NCBI GenBank assembly: GCA_964291445.2
Contig: OZ219862.1
Coordinates: 186,001 to 250,000 of the forward strand
Source: JAPOXR01 sp964291445
Lineage (GTDB): Bacteria; Pseudomonadota; Alphaproteobacteria; Rhodobacterales; Rhodobacteraceae
Direction: 5' to 3'
DNA: 64,000 bases
Each line of letters opens with the position of its first letter. The stretch's first letter is position 1. Shown one piece after another: positions 43,025-51,901 of the stretch. A program made the position numbers and the translations under genes. The notes under the pieces are model-generated. The model searched no databases, was not told the DNA's origin, and saw nothing but the letters and a program-made list of their open reading frames with translations.

Positions 43025-43705
43025 TTACACCTCCCTCGCTGCCTTCATGACGCCGTTCAAGTAATGCTCGTAGGCGCCACAACGGCAAAGATTTCCGGAC
43101 ATCGCCACCCGGGCGTCCTCCCTGGACGGGTTCGGATTGCTGTTCAGAAATGCCACCCCGGCCACGACCTGTCCGGGCGTACAAAAACCGCATTGCGGAG
43201 CCAACTCATCGATGAAGGCCTGCTGCACCGGGTGCAGCGTGCCGTCGGGAGCAGCGATTCCCTCAACGGTGACGATCTCCATGCCGCGCATGCGGTGCGT
43301 CAGAATCGAGCAGGAATAGATGGTCCTGCCATCGGCCATGACGGTACAGGCGCCGCATTCGGCCTGGTTGCAGCCGATCTTGGTGCCGGTCAGCCCCAGC
43401 CGGTAGCGGATGGTGTAGCCGAGCGTCTCGTTTGGCGCCACGTCGAGATGGTGGGTCCTGCCATTCACCGTGAGTGACATCATCCGCTCAACGCCGCGGG
43501 CATCTGCCCGGGCCGGAGTTGCCGTCGAGAACAGGTAGGATGACCCGCCGATGACGATCCCCGAGCACACCACGCCGCGCAGGAAATTGCGGCGAGTCAC
43601 ATGCTGGGGGCGCCAGGGCTTGATATCGCCGCCCCCGGCAATCTCGGCGATTGCCGGTCCTTCCGGATAATCGGTTGTCGGATCATACGGGCCTGCAGCA
43701 TCCAT
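43025..43705 (-). CDS. Tat-exported [2Fe-2S] subunit of the Mo hydroxylase
   Basis: A 226-residue subunit. Residues ~37-70 hold a twin-arginine signal: TRRNFLRGVV followed by a hydrophobic segment (SGIVIGGSSYLF) and ARA. Two [2Fe-2S] domains follow: a plant-ferredoxin type (GCNQAECGACTVMADG ... IYSCSILT) and a helical type (PQCGFCTPGQVVAG ... NLCRCGAYEHYL). This matches PaoA/IorA-like subunits. The ATG at 43705 has a GGGAGG site. It leads the operon and is the export signal for the whole complex. Confidence 0.94.
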   Translation of the reverse strand: MDAAGPYDPTTDYPEGPAIAEIAGGGDIKPWRPQHVTRRNFLRGVVCSGIVIGGSSYLFSTATPARADARGVERMMSLTVNGRTHHLDVAPNETLGYTIRYRLGLTGTKIGCNQAECGACTVMADGRTIYSCSILTHRMRGMEIVTVEGIAAPDGTLHPVQQAFIDELAPQCGFCTPGQVVAGVAFLNSNPNPSREDARVAMSGNLCRCGAYEHYLNGVMKAAREV

Positions 43706-44552
43706 ATCGAAATTCCTCCCGGTAACGGGGTCCGATGCCCGGCCTTCACGGGCAGATGCTCTCGGGGCAGACGCAGACATGGACCAGTGGTAACATTTGC
43801 ATGTTGTGGCCAGGTGGCGAGAGAGTCAAAGAAAACCTGCAATCCCGACTGCACGGGTCGGGATTGAGACCTTGGCCGCCATGGCCGGACGGAGGCGCTC
43901 TCGGCCGCGAGGCGGGTCGTACACCCCCGGTTCGTTTTCGAGGAGTACGCTGCAAGCCATTGTGTTTGTGTCACAATGCTGGAGCTGCACCATCCGGGAT
44001 CGGCCGGATTGCCCGGGTGGAAATACCACAATTCCATGTCACGTACCGGATGCAGAATGGCGGCGCCGACGGACACGGCCACCGGTACCGGCGCCACATT
44101 TTCTTGTCGATACCTGGCCGTTTGCCACAAGGTGGTGATTTGACCGGTGGAAAAGATGCATTGGATGCGTTGATTCGTTCCTGGTAACGGCAATGCCAGC
44201 ACGAAGGATGCGGGTATCGCCTGGTGCAGGAGACGGACGTGAATCGCTGCCATGCCACCCGTGTCGGCATGGCGGCCTGACAATTGCGGTCAGGAGGTAT
44301 ATCGACGGCCCCGGCAGTTCACCGACCGGCGCGGTGACTCGCTCGACGCCAGGAGGCAAGATGGCAATTTGGACCGGGAGCCCGATCAGTTCGACATCAT
44401 TCGTCTCGGCATTACGCTGCAGCACGTGGATACGCGGGCCGCAAGGTGAATGGATGTGCCTGCCGTGGTCTCTCTCTTGAATTCGGCCTCTACATGCAGG
44501 CGGCGACGCGATGGGATGGCGACAATCATTGGATGATCTGACGGAGGCCGCC
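43706..44552. other. 847-bp stretch upstream of the Mo-hydroxylase operon; no convincing gene
   Basis: This divergent region should hold promoters for both neighbouring units. Reverse-strand open frames (for example 44039-44554) have patches such as LIGLPVQIAILPPGVERVTAP that look protein-like, so a decayed regulator is possible, but I cannot support a gene. The Shine-Dalgarno ggagg of the next gene is at 44543-44547. No RNA gene was seen. Confidence 0.4.
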
Positions 44553-45722
44553 ATGCCGCATCATGTTCCGGCGCGTGGCTTCGATGCTGCCGAATTCGAG
44601 GCGCGGACCCAGCGGGCGCAGGCGGACATGGCCACCTCCGGCCTGGCCGGCCTGTTGCTGATGACCGAGCCGGAGGTGCGGTATTTCACCGGATTCCAGA
44701 CCCAGTTCTGGCAAAGTCCAACCCGGCCGTGGTTCGTCCATGTCCCGGCCAGCGGCAAGCCGGTGGCGGTGATTCCCGAAATCGGTGCCAGGTTGATGCG
44801 GCGTGGCTGGCTCGATGACATCCGGACCTGGCATGCGCCGGCGCCGGATGATGACGGGATCAGCCTGCTGATCGAGTTGCTGACGCCGCTGGCCGGCCAC
44901 CGGCAGCGCCTCGGCGTATTGAAAGGCCACGAAACCCTGCTGCGCATGCCGCTAGGCGATTGGGAGCGGCTCCTGGCGGCATTGCCCGGACTTCAGGTCG
45001 TCGACGCCACCAGCCTGGTGCAGGGGTTGCGCATGACAAAATCCCCGGCCGAAATCGACAAGATCGCCCATGCCTGTTCGATTGCCTCGTCGGTTTTTGA
45101 CGACATGCCGGCAATGGCAAGCATCGGTCAGTCGCTCGAGAGCGTATTCCGGGCATTTCGCGGGGCATCTATTGGCGATGGCGCCGACGACATTCCCTAC
45201 CTTGCCGGGGCTGCCGGGCCGGGCGGCTACGGCGACGTGATTTCGCCTCCCACCGATCAACCGTTGCGGGAAGGCGATGTCCTCATGCTGGATACGGGCC
45301 TGACCTGGGACGGGTATTTCTGCGATTTCGATCGCAACTGGTCGCTAGGGCCTGCCGGCGACCAGGCAAGGCGGGCGCATGAACTGCTGTGGCGGGCGAC
45401 CGAGGCCGGGATGGAGATGGCTCGCCCAGGCAATCGCTGCAGCGACGTATTTCACGCCATCTCGGCAACCATCTCCGGGATGGATGAGACCGGCGGAAGC
45501 GTCGGCCGGTTTGGGCATGGTCTCGGGATGCAGCTCACCGAACAGCCATCCATTGCCGCGTTCGACGATACCGTGCTGACCGAAGGCATGGTGCTGACCA
45601 TCGAGCCGTCCATGGCATGCGGCCCCGGCCTGATGATGGTCCACGAGGAAGACATCGTGGTCGGCCCGGATGGCGCCAGGCTGCTGACCACCCGCACCGC
45701 CACGGAATTACCGGTCATTTGA
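44553..45722 (+). CDS. M24-family metallopeptidase/creatinase-like hydrolase
   Basis: A 389-residue protein with the creatinase N-terminal domain (EPEVRYFTGFQTQFW) and a pita-bread catalytic domain. Five metal ligands are visible: Asp in MLDTGLTWDGYF, Asp in CDFDRNWSLG, His in GRFGHGLGMQ, Glu in VLTIEPSMACG and Glu in HEEDIVVG. Members are Xaa-Pro aminopeptidases, creatinases or ectoine hydrolase (DoeA); the osmolyte transporter downstream makes a compatible-solute hydrolase plausible. The ATG at 44553 follows a clear ggagg, favoured over the earlier in-frame opening. Confidence 0.9.
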   Translation: MPHHVPARGFDAAEFEARTQRAQADMATSGLAGLLLMTEPEVRYFTGFQTQFWQSPTRPWFVHVPASGKPVAVIPEIGARLMRRGWLDDIRTWHAPAPDDDGISLLIELLTPLAGHRQRLGVLKGHETLLRMPLGDWERLLAALPGLQVVDATSLVQGLRMTKSPAEIDKIAHACSIASSVFDDMPAMASIGQSLESVFRAFRGASIGDGADDIPYLAGAAGPGGYGDVISPPTDQPLREGDVLMLDTGLTWDGYFCDFDRNWSLGPAGDQARRAHELLWRATEAGMEMARPGNRCSDVFHAISATISGMDETGGSVGRFGHGLGMQLTEQPSIAAFDDTVLTEGMVLTIEPSMACGPGLMMVHEEDIVVGPDGARLLTTRTATELPVI

Positions 45723-45967
45723 ACGTTCGGTGGCGTGCCTTGCCTCCGACCGATGACCCGCCAGCCGCTGTCGCGGCCGGCGCAGTGTCGGGCCGTCATC
45801 GCCGCTTTCGACGCTTTCCATGGTGTTGGTGGCAGGCCGGTCAGGCCCGAGATTTCATTACCCAATTGTAATACAGCCGCGACTAGCCTAGCCTCGGCAG
45901 AAGATCGGGCGCTGGAGATCTCCAGTGAAGTCGATATCCACGAAACCACCAAACGAGGTACAATTCC

Positions 45968-46942
45968 GTGACCAAATCCAACAGTATCATGACTGGCCTG
46001 GCAACAGGCATCATGCTTTCGTCTGCCGGCGCGGCCTATGCCGAATGCGGCGAAGTCTCCATTACCGAGATGAACTGGGCCTCGTCCCAGATCATTACCG
46101 AGGTATCCAAGTTCCTGATGGAGCAGGGCTATGGCTGCACTGTCGAAAAAGTTCCGTCTGCGACAACCACCTCGGTGGCATCGCTGGCTGAAAATGGCGA
46201 ACCGGACATCGTCACGGAGCTCTGGCTCAATTCGACCGGAGATGTCTATCGCAAGCTTGAGGACGAGGGAAAGGTTGTTCGCCTGACCGATGTGTTTGAT
46301 CCCGGCGGGATCGAGGGATGGTGGATCCCGGCCTACCTGGCAGAGTCGAACCCGGAGCTGACCACCATCGAGGGCGTTCTTGCCAATCCCGACATGGTCG
46401 GCGGCCGGTTCAACAACTGTCCGGATGGTTGGGGCTGCCGGATCGTCAATGACAACCTGGTCGAGGCGCTGGGAATGCGCGACAGCATGGAGATCTTCGA
46501 TCACGGTTCCGGTGAGACGTTGGCGACGTCAATCGCTGCCGCCTACGAGGACGCGGAGCCCTGGTTCGGCTATTACTGGGCGCCGACTGCCGTGCTTGGC
46601 AAATACCCGCTGACCCAGGTCAGGATTGGCGACGTTGATGCCGACATCCATCTCGGAAACCAGGACAAGGAAAATGCGAATCCGGGCGTGTCCGATTTTC
46701 CGCCTGCACCTGTGCTGACGGTTGCCACCGCGTCACTTGCCGATCGCGAGCCTGCGATTGCCGAATTGATGGGCAATGTCAGCTTCGAGATTTCCATTCT
46801 GAACGGCCTCCTGGCCTGGCAGGACAATAACGGCGCCTCGGCTGAAGAGGCGGCGGTGTATTTCCTGACCAACAATTCGGACATCTGGTCACAATGGATC
46901 AATGACGATGCCCGCGAAAAACTGGCGGCGCTGATCAACTGA
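45968..46942 (+). CDS. proX: Glycine betaine/proline ABC transporter, substrate-binding protein
   Basis: A 324-residue OpuAC-type periplasmic protein. A signal peptide (TGLATGIMLSSAGAAYA) precedes the two-lobed binding domain: EVSITEMNWASSQIITEVS, GEPDIVTELWLNS, FDPGGIEGWWIPAYLAE and WFGYYWAPTAVLGKYP, with aromatic Trp and Tyr residues such as normally box the quaternary ammonium. It starts at GTG after a gaggt site. It is the first gene of the proX-proW-proV operon; a strong hairpin follows, separating it from the permease gene. Confidence 0.92.
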   Translation: MTKSNSIMTGLATGIMLSSAGAAYAECGEVSITEMNWASSQIITEVSKFLMEQGYGCTVEKVPSATTTSVASLAENGEPDIVTELWLNSTGDVYRKLEDEGKVVRLTDVFDPGGIEGWWIPAYLAESNPELTTIEGVLANPDMVGGRFNNCPDGWGCRIVNDNLVEALGMRDSMEIFDHGSGETLATSIAAAYEDAEPWFGYYWAPTAVLGKYPLTQVRIGDVDADIHLGNQDKENANPGVSDFPPAPVLTVATASLADREPAIAELMGNVSFEISILNGLLAWQDNNGASAEEAAVYFLTNNSDIWSQWINDDAREKLAALIN

Positions 46943-46990
46943 TCAGGCATTGCGTCCGGTCAGCCCTGCAGGCCAGGCCGAAGGACAGAT

Positions 46991-47018
46991 CACGGGGCGA
47001 GGCTGAGCCCGCCCCGTG
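46991..47018 (+). promoter_or_regulatory. Intercistronic hairpin between proX and proW
   Basis: cacggggcg (46991-46999) and cgccccgtg (47010-47018) are perfectly complementary; ggc and gcc within the loop can extend the stem across one bulged A. There is no T-run, so it is more likely an RNA stabiliser or processing signal raising proX mRNA over the membrane genes than a terminator. Confidence 0.6.
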
Positions 47019-47041
47019 AATACGAGAAAGGTCAATCCGAC

Positions 47042-48073
47042 ATGGCAACTTACGACTTCGTGTTCAACGGCCTGGGTTTGCGCGACTGGTGCGATGCCGA
47101 TCAGGCGGGCGACACGCCGGTATCGATGGCAGACCTGCTGGCCAAGACTGGCGGTGGCGACGAGAGCACGGTCTGGAACCTGCCATTCCCGTCACTCGAT
47201 GCGTTGAACGAGGCCTGCGAATCTGTCGCCCAGTCGCGTGACGTCACCAGGGGAGTCGAGCAAGGGTTTCTTGCCGCCAAGGATGTGCTGCGCTTTGTCC
47301 TGGATCCGCTGACCCAGCCCCTGAGCTGGTTTCTTGATGGCGCATTGGCGACATTCGAGACGGTGCCCTGGTGGATCATGTTTCCACTGCTGATGCTGGT
47401 CGTCTACCTGGCTTCGAAATCGGTGCGGCTGGTCGTGTTCGTGACCGCCTGCCTGGCGTTCCTGGCATTTGTCGACCATTACGATCACGCCATGCAGACG
47501 CTGGCGATCATCTTTGTCTGCGCCTTCCTGTGTGTCCTGTTCGGCGTTCCGATCGGCATTGCCATGTCCAGGAACGACCGGATGCAAAGAATGACCATCC
47601 CGGTGCTGGACATGCTGCAGACCCTGCCACCTTTCGTCTACCTGATTCCCCTGATCTTCCTGTTCTCGGTCACCGAGCCGAAACTGTACGGCATTGCCAT
47701 CATTCTCTACGCGATCGTGCCGGTCATCCGTTTGACCGATCTCGGCATCAGGCTGGTGGACAAGGACGTCATCGAGGCGGCGGACAGTTTCGGCATGACT
47801 GACCGGCAGAAGTTGTTCGGCGTTCAGATTCCACTTGCCCTGCCCAACATCATGGCCGGCATCAACCAGACCATCATGATGAGTCTTGCCATGGTCGTGA
47901 TCGCCTCGCTGGTGTCGGCACCGGGACTGGGCGTGCTGGTCCTGCGTGGTATTCGCAACCTCGAATTGGGTGTCGGGCTGGTTTCGGGGTTGGGCATCGT
48001 TCTCCTGGCCATCATCCTTGACCGGGTCACCAAGGCCGCGCTTGACCGCGTGAATGCGGCGCAGAAACACTAG
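47042..48073 (+). CDS. proW: Glycine betaine ABC transporter permease
   Basis: A 343-residue BPD-type permease. A long N-terminal cytoplasmic/linker segment (~100 residues, through residues LDALNEACESVAQSRDV) precedes hydrophobic helices WWIMFPLLMLVVYLASKS, LAIIFVCAFLCVLFGVPIGI, and VYLIPLIFLFSV. The conserved coupling loop EAADSFGMTDRQKLFGVQIP, which contacts the ATPase, is clear. The start is an ATG at 47042 after agaaagg. It sits 99 bp after proX and ends 10 bp before proV. Confidence 0.93.
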   Translation: MATYDFVFNGLGLRDWCDADQAGDTPVSMADLLAKTGGGDESTVWNLPFPSLDALNEACESVAQSRDVTRGVEQGFLAAKDVLRFVLDPLTQPLSWFLDGALATFETVPWWIMFPLLMLVVYLASKSVRLVVFVTACLAFLAFVDHYDHAMQTLAIIFVCAFLCVLFGVPIGIAMSRNDRMQRMTIPVLDMLQTLPPFVYLIPLIFLFSVTEPKLYGIAIILYAIVPVIRLTDLGIRLVDKDVIEAADSFGMTDRQKLFGVQIPLALPNIMAGINQTIMMSLAMVVIASLVSAPGLGVLVLRGIRNLELGVGLVSGLGIVLLAIILDRVTKAALDRVNAAQKH

Positions 48074-48083
48074 CGGGAGCAGA

Positions 48084-49148
48084 ATGTTGTCAACCGACAT
48101 CAAGATTTCGATCCGCAATCTCTACAAGATCTTCGGGGCCGAACCGAAGGTTGCTCTTGAACATGTGCTCGCGGGAACCAGCAAGGCCGATCTCCTGAAG
48201 GAGCACCGTCACGTGCTTGGCCTCAAGGATATCAATGTCAACATGTTGAATGGCCAGATCACCGTGATCATGGGATTGTCCGGTTCCGGAAAGTCGACGC
48301 TGATCCGCCATCTCAACCGCCTGATCGAGCCCACTTCCGGCGAGGTGGTGGTGGATGGCGAGGATGTGCTGGCCTATGATGAGGAAGGGTTGCGCAGGCT
48401 TCGTCGCGAGGCCATGTCGATGGTCTTCCAGAAATTTGCCCTGCTGCCGCATCGCACGGTGGCAGAAAACAGCGGTACCACGCTCAAGGTTCGCGGTGTC
48501 GCCAAGCGGGATTATCTCGTGGAGGCCGACAAGTGGCTCGACCGGGTTGGTCTGCACGGTTTTGGCGACCACTACCCGCACCAGCTATCCGGCGGCATGC
48601 AACAACGTGTCGGCATCGCCAGGGCACTGACATCGAACTCGCCGATCATGCTGATGGACGAGGCGTTTTCGGCCCTCGATCCACTGATCCGCACCGACAT
48701 GCAGGATTTGCTGCTGGAACTTCAGACCGAACTGCACAAGACCATCGTCTTCATAACCCATGACCTGGACGAAGCGCTGAAGCTTGCCGATCACCTGGTC
48801 ATTCTCAAGGATGGCTACGTGGTACAACAGGGTGAGCCGCAGCAGATCCTGCTGCAGCCGAATGATCCGTATATCGAGGACTTTGTCAGCGACATCAACC
48901 GCGCCAGGGTTTTGCGGGTCCGGTCGATCATGATCCCGATCGAGGATGGCGAGATACCGTCGGATGCCCATGGCGAAGTCGGCGTGGATGATACGCTGGA
49001 GAGCATGATTGCCCGATCGGGCGGAGACACGTCGCATTCATACGTGGTGACCCGCGACGGCGAGGCCGTGGGCACGCTCGAGATGACCAGCCTGGTCAAG
49101 GCCCTGGTTCCGCGTGTTGCATCGGAGGCAGGTGCCAGGAAATACTGA
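48084..49148 (+). CDS. proV: Glycine betaine ABC transporter, ATP-binding protein with CBS-like tail
   Basis: A 354-residue ATPase. Motifs are complete: Walker A MGLSGSGKSTLIRH, Q-loop SMVFQKFALLPHRT, signature HQLSGGMQQRVGIARAL, Walker B IMLMDEAFSALDP and H-loop VFITHDLDEALKLAD. The C-terminal ~80 residues (SIMIPIEDGEIPSDAHGEV; SHSYVVTRDGEAVGTLEM) resemble one or two reduced CBS-like segments that sense ionic strength in OpuA-type systems. The ATG at 48084 follows gggag. It completes the transporter; ectoine or choline uptake is also possible. Confidence 0.94.
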   Translation: MLSTDIKISIRNLYKIFGAEPKVALEHVLAGTSKADLLKEHRHVLGLKDINVNMLNGQITVIMGLSGSGKSTLIRHLNRLIEPTSGEVVVDGEDVLAYDEEGLRRLRREAMSMVFQKFALLPHRTVAENSGTTLKVRGVAKRDYLVEADKWLDRVGLHGFGDHYPHQLSGGMQQRVGIARALTSNSPIMLMDEAFSALDPLIRTDMQDLLLELQTELHKTIVFITHDLDEALKLADHLVILKDGYVVQQGEPQQILLQPNDPYIEDFVSDINRARVLRVRSIMIPIEDGEIPSDAHGEVGVDDTLESMIARSGGDTSHSYVVTRDGEAVGTLEMTSLVKALVPRVASEAGARKY

Positions 49149-49270
49149 CCCGGAGCAGGCACGAGTTGCAATGGCGATCCCTGCGCCCGACCTCCTGGCC
49201 TGCCGGCGCCGACCCCGCCGGTAGCCGACGAATACGGTGCTGACCGGCCCATGCGGCATTGGTGCCGGTT

Positions 49271-50140
49271 TCAGCTGGTGTCTGCCTTTTCCTGCTGGGC
49301 GAAGAATGATGTGTCTCCAGGGACTTCCGGCAGTTCCATCTCGTAGGCTGTGCAGCGCACTCTCCCCGACACGTCACCGCGCACCAGTTCATGCGTCAAC
49401 CGGCTTGGCAAATGGTTCGGGCTCAGTTCGATGGCATCTTCTGCATAATAGGTGGCGATGTAGAGCGTCCGCGGCCGGTCCGAGAGGTTCGGTGTCGAGC
49501 CATGCAACAGCCTGGCGTGCATGAGACAGGCCGAACCGGCCCTGCCCGTGCATTTGACGATGTCGTTCCGGTGCAATTCCATCACCCCATCCGACACTGC
49601 GCCGGTGAACACGCCATCGTGCCAATGCGGGTGAATTGGACCCCGGTGGGTTCCGGGAACGACTTCCAGCGGCCCGTTTTCGAGAGTGACGTCATCGATG
49701 AATACGAGGCAGGTGATCATGTCATCATTGGACATGGGTTCGAACGGGAAGTCCTGGTGCCATTTCACTTCGGTGGCAGTTCCGGGAAGCTTGGAATTGA
49801 TCTTGCCATGGTGGAACCGCAGGTTCGGACCGATCAGATCGACGCAGAACTCCACCGTTCTTGCACTCCGCATCACCGATGCAAATTCGTCGGACAGTTC
49901 TTCCGGCGATTGTACCCGGCGCAGGCCGGGAGTCCGTGAGGTGTGACCGGGCTGGAGATCAAACCGGCAGCGTCCATCCAGGGTCTCGCCATAATCACTG
50001 GAATGGCCGCGGCTCTCCTCGACCCAACCGGCAAAGACCTTGCGCATTGCTGCCAACTGTTCGGCGCTGACTGCGTCCTCGACAACAAGAACGCCATCTC
50101 GCCAGAAGGCGCCTTTTTGGCTTTCTGACAGGATGCTCAT
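49271..50140 (-). CDS. Phytanoyl-CoA dioxygenase (PhyH)-family oxygenase
   Basis: A 289-residue Fe(II)/2-oxoglutarate dioxygenase. The iron triad is visible as WHQDFPFEP (HxD) and the distal His in MHARLLHGSTPNLS; the Arg of SDRPRTLYIATYY fits 2-oxoglutarate binding. It lacks the specific ectoine hydroxylase pattern, so the substrate is open. It converges with the betaine transporter operon (122 bp between stops). It may hydroxylate a compatible solute, but that is context only. Start ATG at 50140 with normal length. Confidence 0.88.
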   Translation of the reverse strand: MSILSESQKGAFWRDGVLVVEDAVSAEQLAAMRKVFAGWVEESRGHSSDYGETLDGRCRFDLQPGHTSRTPGLRRVQSPEELSDEFASVMRSARTVEFCVDLIGPNLRFHHGKINSKLPGTATEVKWHQDFPFEPMSNDDMITCLVFIDDVTLENGPLEVVPGTHRGPIHPHWHDGVFTGAVSDGVMELHRNDIVKCTGRAGSACLMHARLLHGSTPNLSDRPRTLYIATYYAEDAIELSPNHLPSRLTHELVRGDVSGRVRCTAYEMELPEVPGDTSFFAQQEKADTS

Positions 50141-50424
50141 GCCAACCGGATTAGTTCACCCGGCGTGATTTGCAAGACAAATTGGTGAAGACGGAGGCGG
50201 TGCCGACAGGAAGCGATTGGTGCAATGGCAAGAGCTGGCCCCGGCCGGCAAGACGGCCCGTCAGCCACGCCGCTGGCGGGAGGACCGTCCGTGCGGCCAG
50301 CCTCATGCAGGGGCAGCATGCAGGCTGAAGTGAAGGCATGGCCGGGGCCGTGGCGGCGCGTGGCCGGTTTCTTGAACACGGCCGGGCGATGGGATATGCA
50401 GCCTGCAGTTGAAGGGTAGACGAA

Positions 50425-50667
50425 ATGCCAATTGCAGCGTCAGAACTCAGGCAGTTGATCGAGGACGCGTTTCCCGAGGCAAGCGTGACCATCACCGACC
50501 TTGCCGGAGATGGCAATCACTTTGCCGCCGAGGTCATCGATGAGAGTTTCCGCGGCATGAACCGCGTGCAGCAGCAGCGGGCGGTCTATGCGGCCCTGAA
50601 GGGCAAGATGAGCGGACCAAATGGCGAATTGCACGCATTGGCGCTGACAACCAAGGCCAGGGAGTAG
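50425..50667 (+). CDS. bolA: BolA-family protein
   Basis: An 80-residue BolA/YrbA-type protein: LRQLIEDAFPEASVTITDL, DGNHFAAEVIDESF and NRVQQQRAVYAALKGKM, containing the conserved His that coordinates the Fe-S cluster shared with Grx4. The next gene, 3 bp away, is that monothiol glutaredoxin, so both act as an Fe-S/iron-sensing pair. The N-terminal region of related proteins varies; the ATG at 50425 follows a weak site. Confidence 0.93.
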   Translation: MPIAASELRQLIEDAFPEASVTITDLAGDGNHFAAEVIDESFRGMNRVQQQRAVYAALKGKMSGPNGELHALALTTKARE

Positions 50668-50670
50668 GTA

Positions 50671-51039
50671 ATGTCCAGCAATATCGGTGACAGCATCCGC
50701 AGCACGGTGGATGCCAATGATGTCGTCTTGTTCATGAAGGGAACAAGGCAGCGACCACAATGCGGTTTCTCGTCCCGGGTGGCGGAGGTGCTCGGCTACA
50801 TCGATGTCGATTTTGCCGATGTCAACGTGCTGGCCGACGAGAATCTCCGAGAGGGCATCAAGGAATTCTCGGACTGGCCGACCATTCCGCAAATCTACGT
50901 GAAGGGCGAGTTCATCGGCGGTTGCGATATTTTCCTGGAAATGACGCTGTCAGGTGAGCTGGATGAAACGCTGTTTGACGGCAGCGACATCAGTTTCAAC
51001 AGGGAGGCAGCCGAAAGGTTGCGCGAGCACAACCGCTGA
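50671..51039 (+). CDS. grxD: Monothiol glutaredoxin (Grx4/GrxD)
   Basis: A 122-residue CGFS-type glutaredoxin. The active site is KGTRQRPQCGFSSR, Cys at residue 31, followed by FSDWPTIPQIYVKGEF and FIGGCDIFLEM for glutathione binding. These proteins hold a [2Fe-2S] cluster with BolA and serve Fe-S trafficking. The usual Thr-Pro ahead of the active site is Thr-Arg here. It ends 21 bp before the convergent zapA gene. Operon partner: bolA. Confidence 0.95.
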   Translation: MSSNIGDSIRSTVDANDVVLFMKGTRQRPQCGFSSRVAEVLGYIDVDFADVNVLADENLREGIKEFSDWPTIPQIYVKGEFIGGCDIFLEMTLSGELDETLFDGSDISFNREAAERLREHNR

Positions 51040-51060
51040 CGCGCCATCCGGCCCGGTCGA

Positions 51061-51393
51061 TTATCCGGTGCCCTTCCTGTCCGATTCGCCGGCCATGATC
51101 TGGATCTTCTTTTCGATATCGTCGGCAAGTTGAATAATCCGCTTCATCTGCTGGGCGAGGATTTCCTGGTCCGGCGTACCGACCTTACGCGACGACTCCC
51201 TTGCCAAACTGTCGGCCAGTTGCAATCCGGCCAGCATGAACATCTGCGATGGCGGCATGTTCTGGTTGGCCCGCGCCATTTCCGCCAGCTGGTCGTTCAG
51301 CACCTGGGCCGCAGCCGAGACCGCCTCCAGTTCATCCTGTTTGCAACCGACCGAATAACGGCGCTCTCCAGCGACAATATCAACTTCCGGCAC
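51061..51393 (-). CDS. zapA: Cell division protein ZapA
   Basis: A 110-residue FtsZ-ring stabiliser. The N-terminal domain VDIVAGERRYSVGCKQDE with LNDQLAEMARANQN leads into the MFMLAGLQLADSL helix and a C-terminal coiled coil (LAQQMKRIIQLADDIEKKI). It overlaps the start side of the coiled-coil gene (14 bp), which is translated first. The zapA-DUF4164 pair next to tkt is typical for alphaproteobacteria; here it is separated by an island. Confidence 0.92.
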   Translation of the reverse strand: MPEVDIVAGERRYSVGCKQDELEAVSAAAQVLNDQLAEMARANQNMPPSQMFMLAGLQLADSLARESSRKVGTPDQEILAQQMKRIIQLADDIEKKIQIMAGESDRKGTG

Positions 51394-51757
51394 TGGATCT
51401 CTCCGCCAATTTCTGAACCTCTCCGAGCGCCGAATCTATCCTGGCCAAATCCTCCTGGCGATTCCTGAGCAGCTCCTCGACATCGGGAGACGATGCTGCA
51501 CCATCGGCAGAGCCCCTTCTCTTCTCGGCCAATTGTGTCTTCAGGCTGTCAATTTCCGCCTCGCGGGCCTCGACTCTCCGTTCCAACTCCGATTTCTTCC
51601 AGACTGCCGCGTCCACCGCACTACGCTTGGCAGCCAGTTCCGTCCGCAGGCTGGCAAATTCGCTGGCCGAACTGGCCGCTACCCTGTCAAGCGACTGGTT
51701 TGCGCTCTCCAGGGTCGAGATTGCCTGCTCAACGAGAGCTCCGAGTTGTTCGTCCAT
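51380..51757 (-). CDS. Coiled-coil protein upstream of zapA (DUF4164-like)
   Basis: A 125-residue protein, almost entirely heptad-patterned helix (VEQAISTLESANQSLDRVA, LRTELAAKRSAVDAAV, KKSELERRVEAREAEID, LLRNRQEDLARIDSAL). No membrane span. Together with zapA it is a conserved alphaproteobacterial pair, presumably a division-ring partner, though its exact job is unknown. The ATG at 51757 starts the pair. Confidence 0.8.
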   Translation of the reverse strand: MDEQLGALVEQAISTLESANQSLDRVAASSASEFASLRTELAAKRSAVDAAVWKKSELERRVEAREAEIDSLKTQLAEKRRGSADGAASSPDVEELLRNRQEDLARIDSALGEVQKLAERSSAGS

Positions 51758-51901
51758 CCTGTCCTCAGCACCGCTTCATCGATTCGGGTCATCGACATCA
51801 ACAATTAGCGCAATTCATCCGGCGAATACAGAATCGGCGTGTCATCCAGAGATTCTAATTGTGCAGTGATGTGTGGTGCCTCACAATAGAAGCTCAGGCA
51901 C

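Noticed and set aside
44039..44554. 171-codon reverse open frame upstream of the M24 gene
   Set aside because: A few protein-like phrases, but no domain, a Pro/Arg-rich remainder and no start context. May be a decayed regulator; not called.
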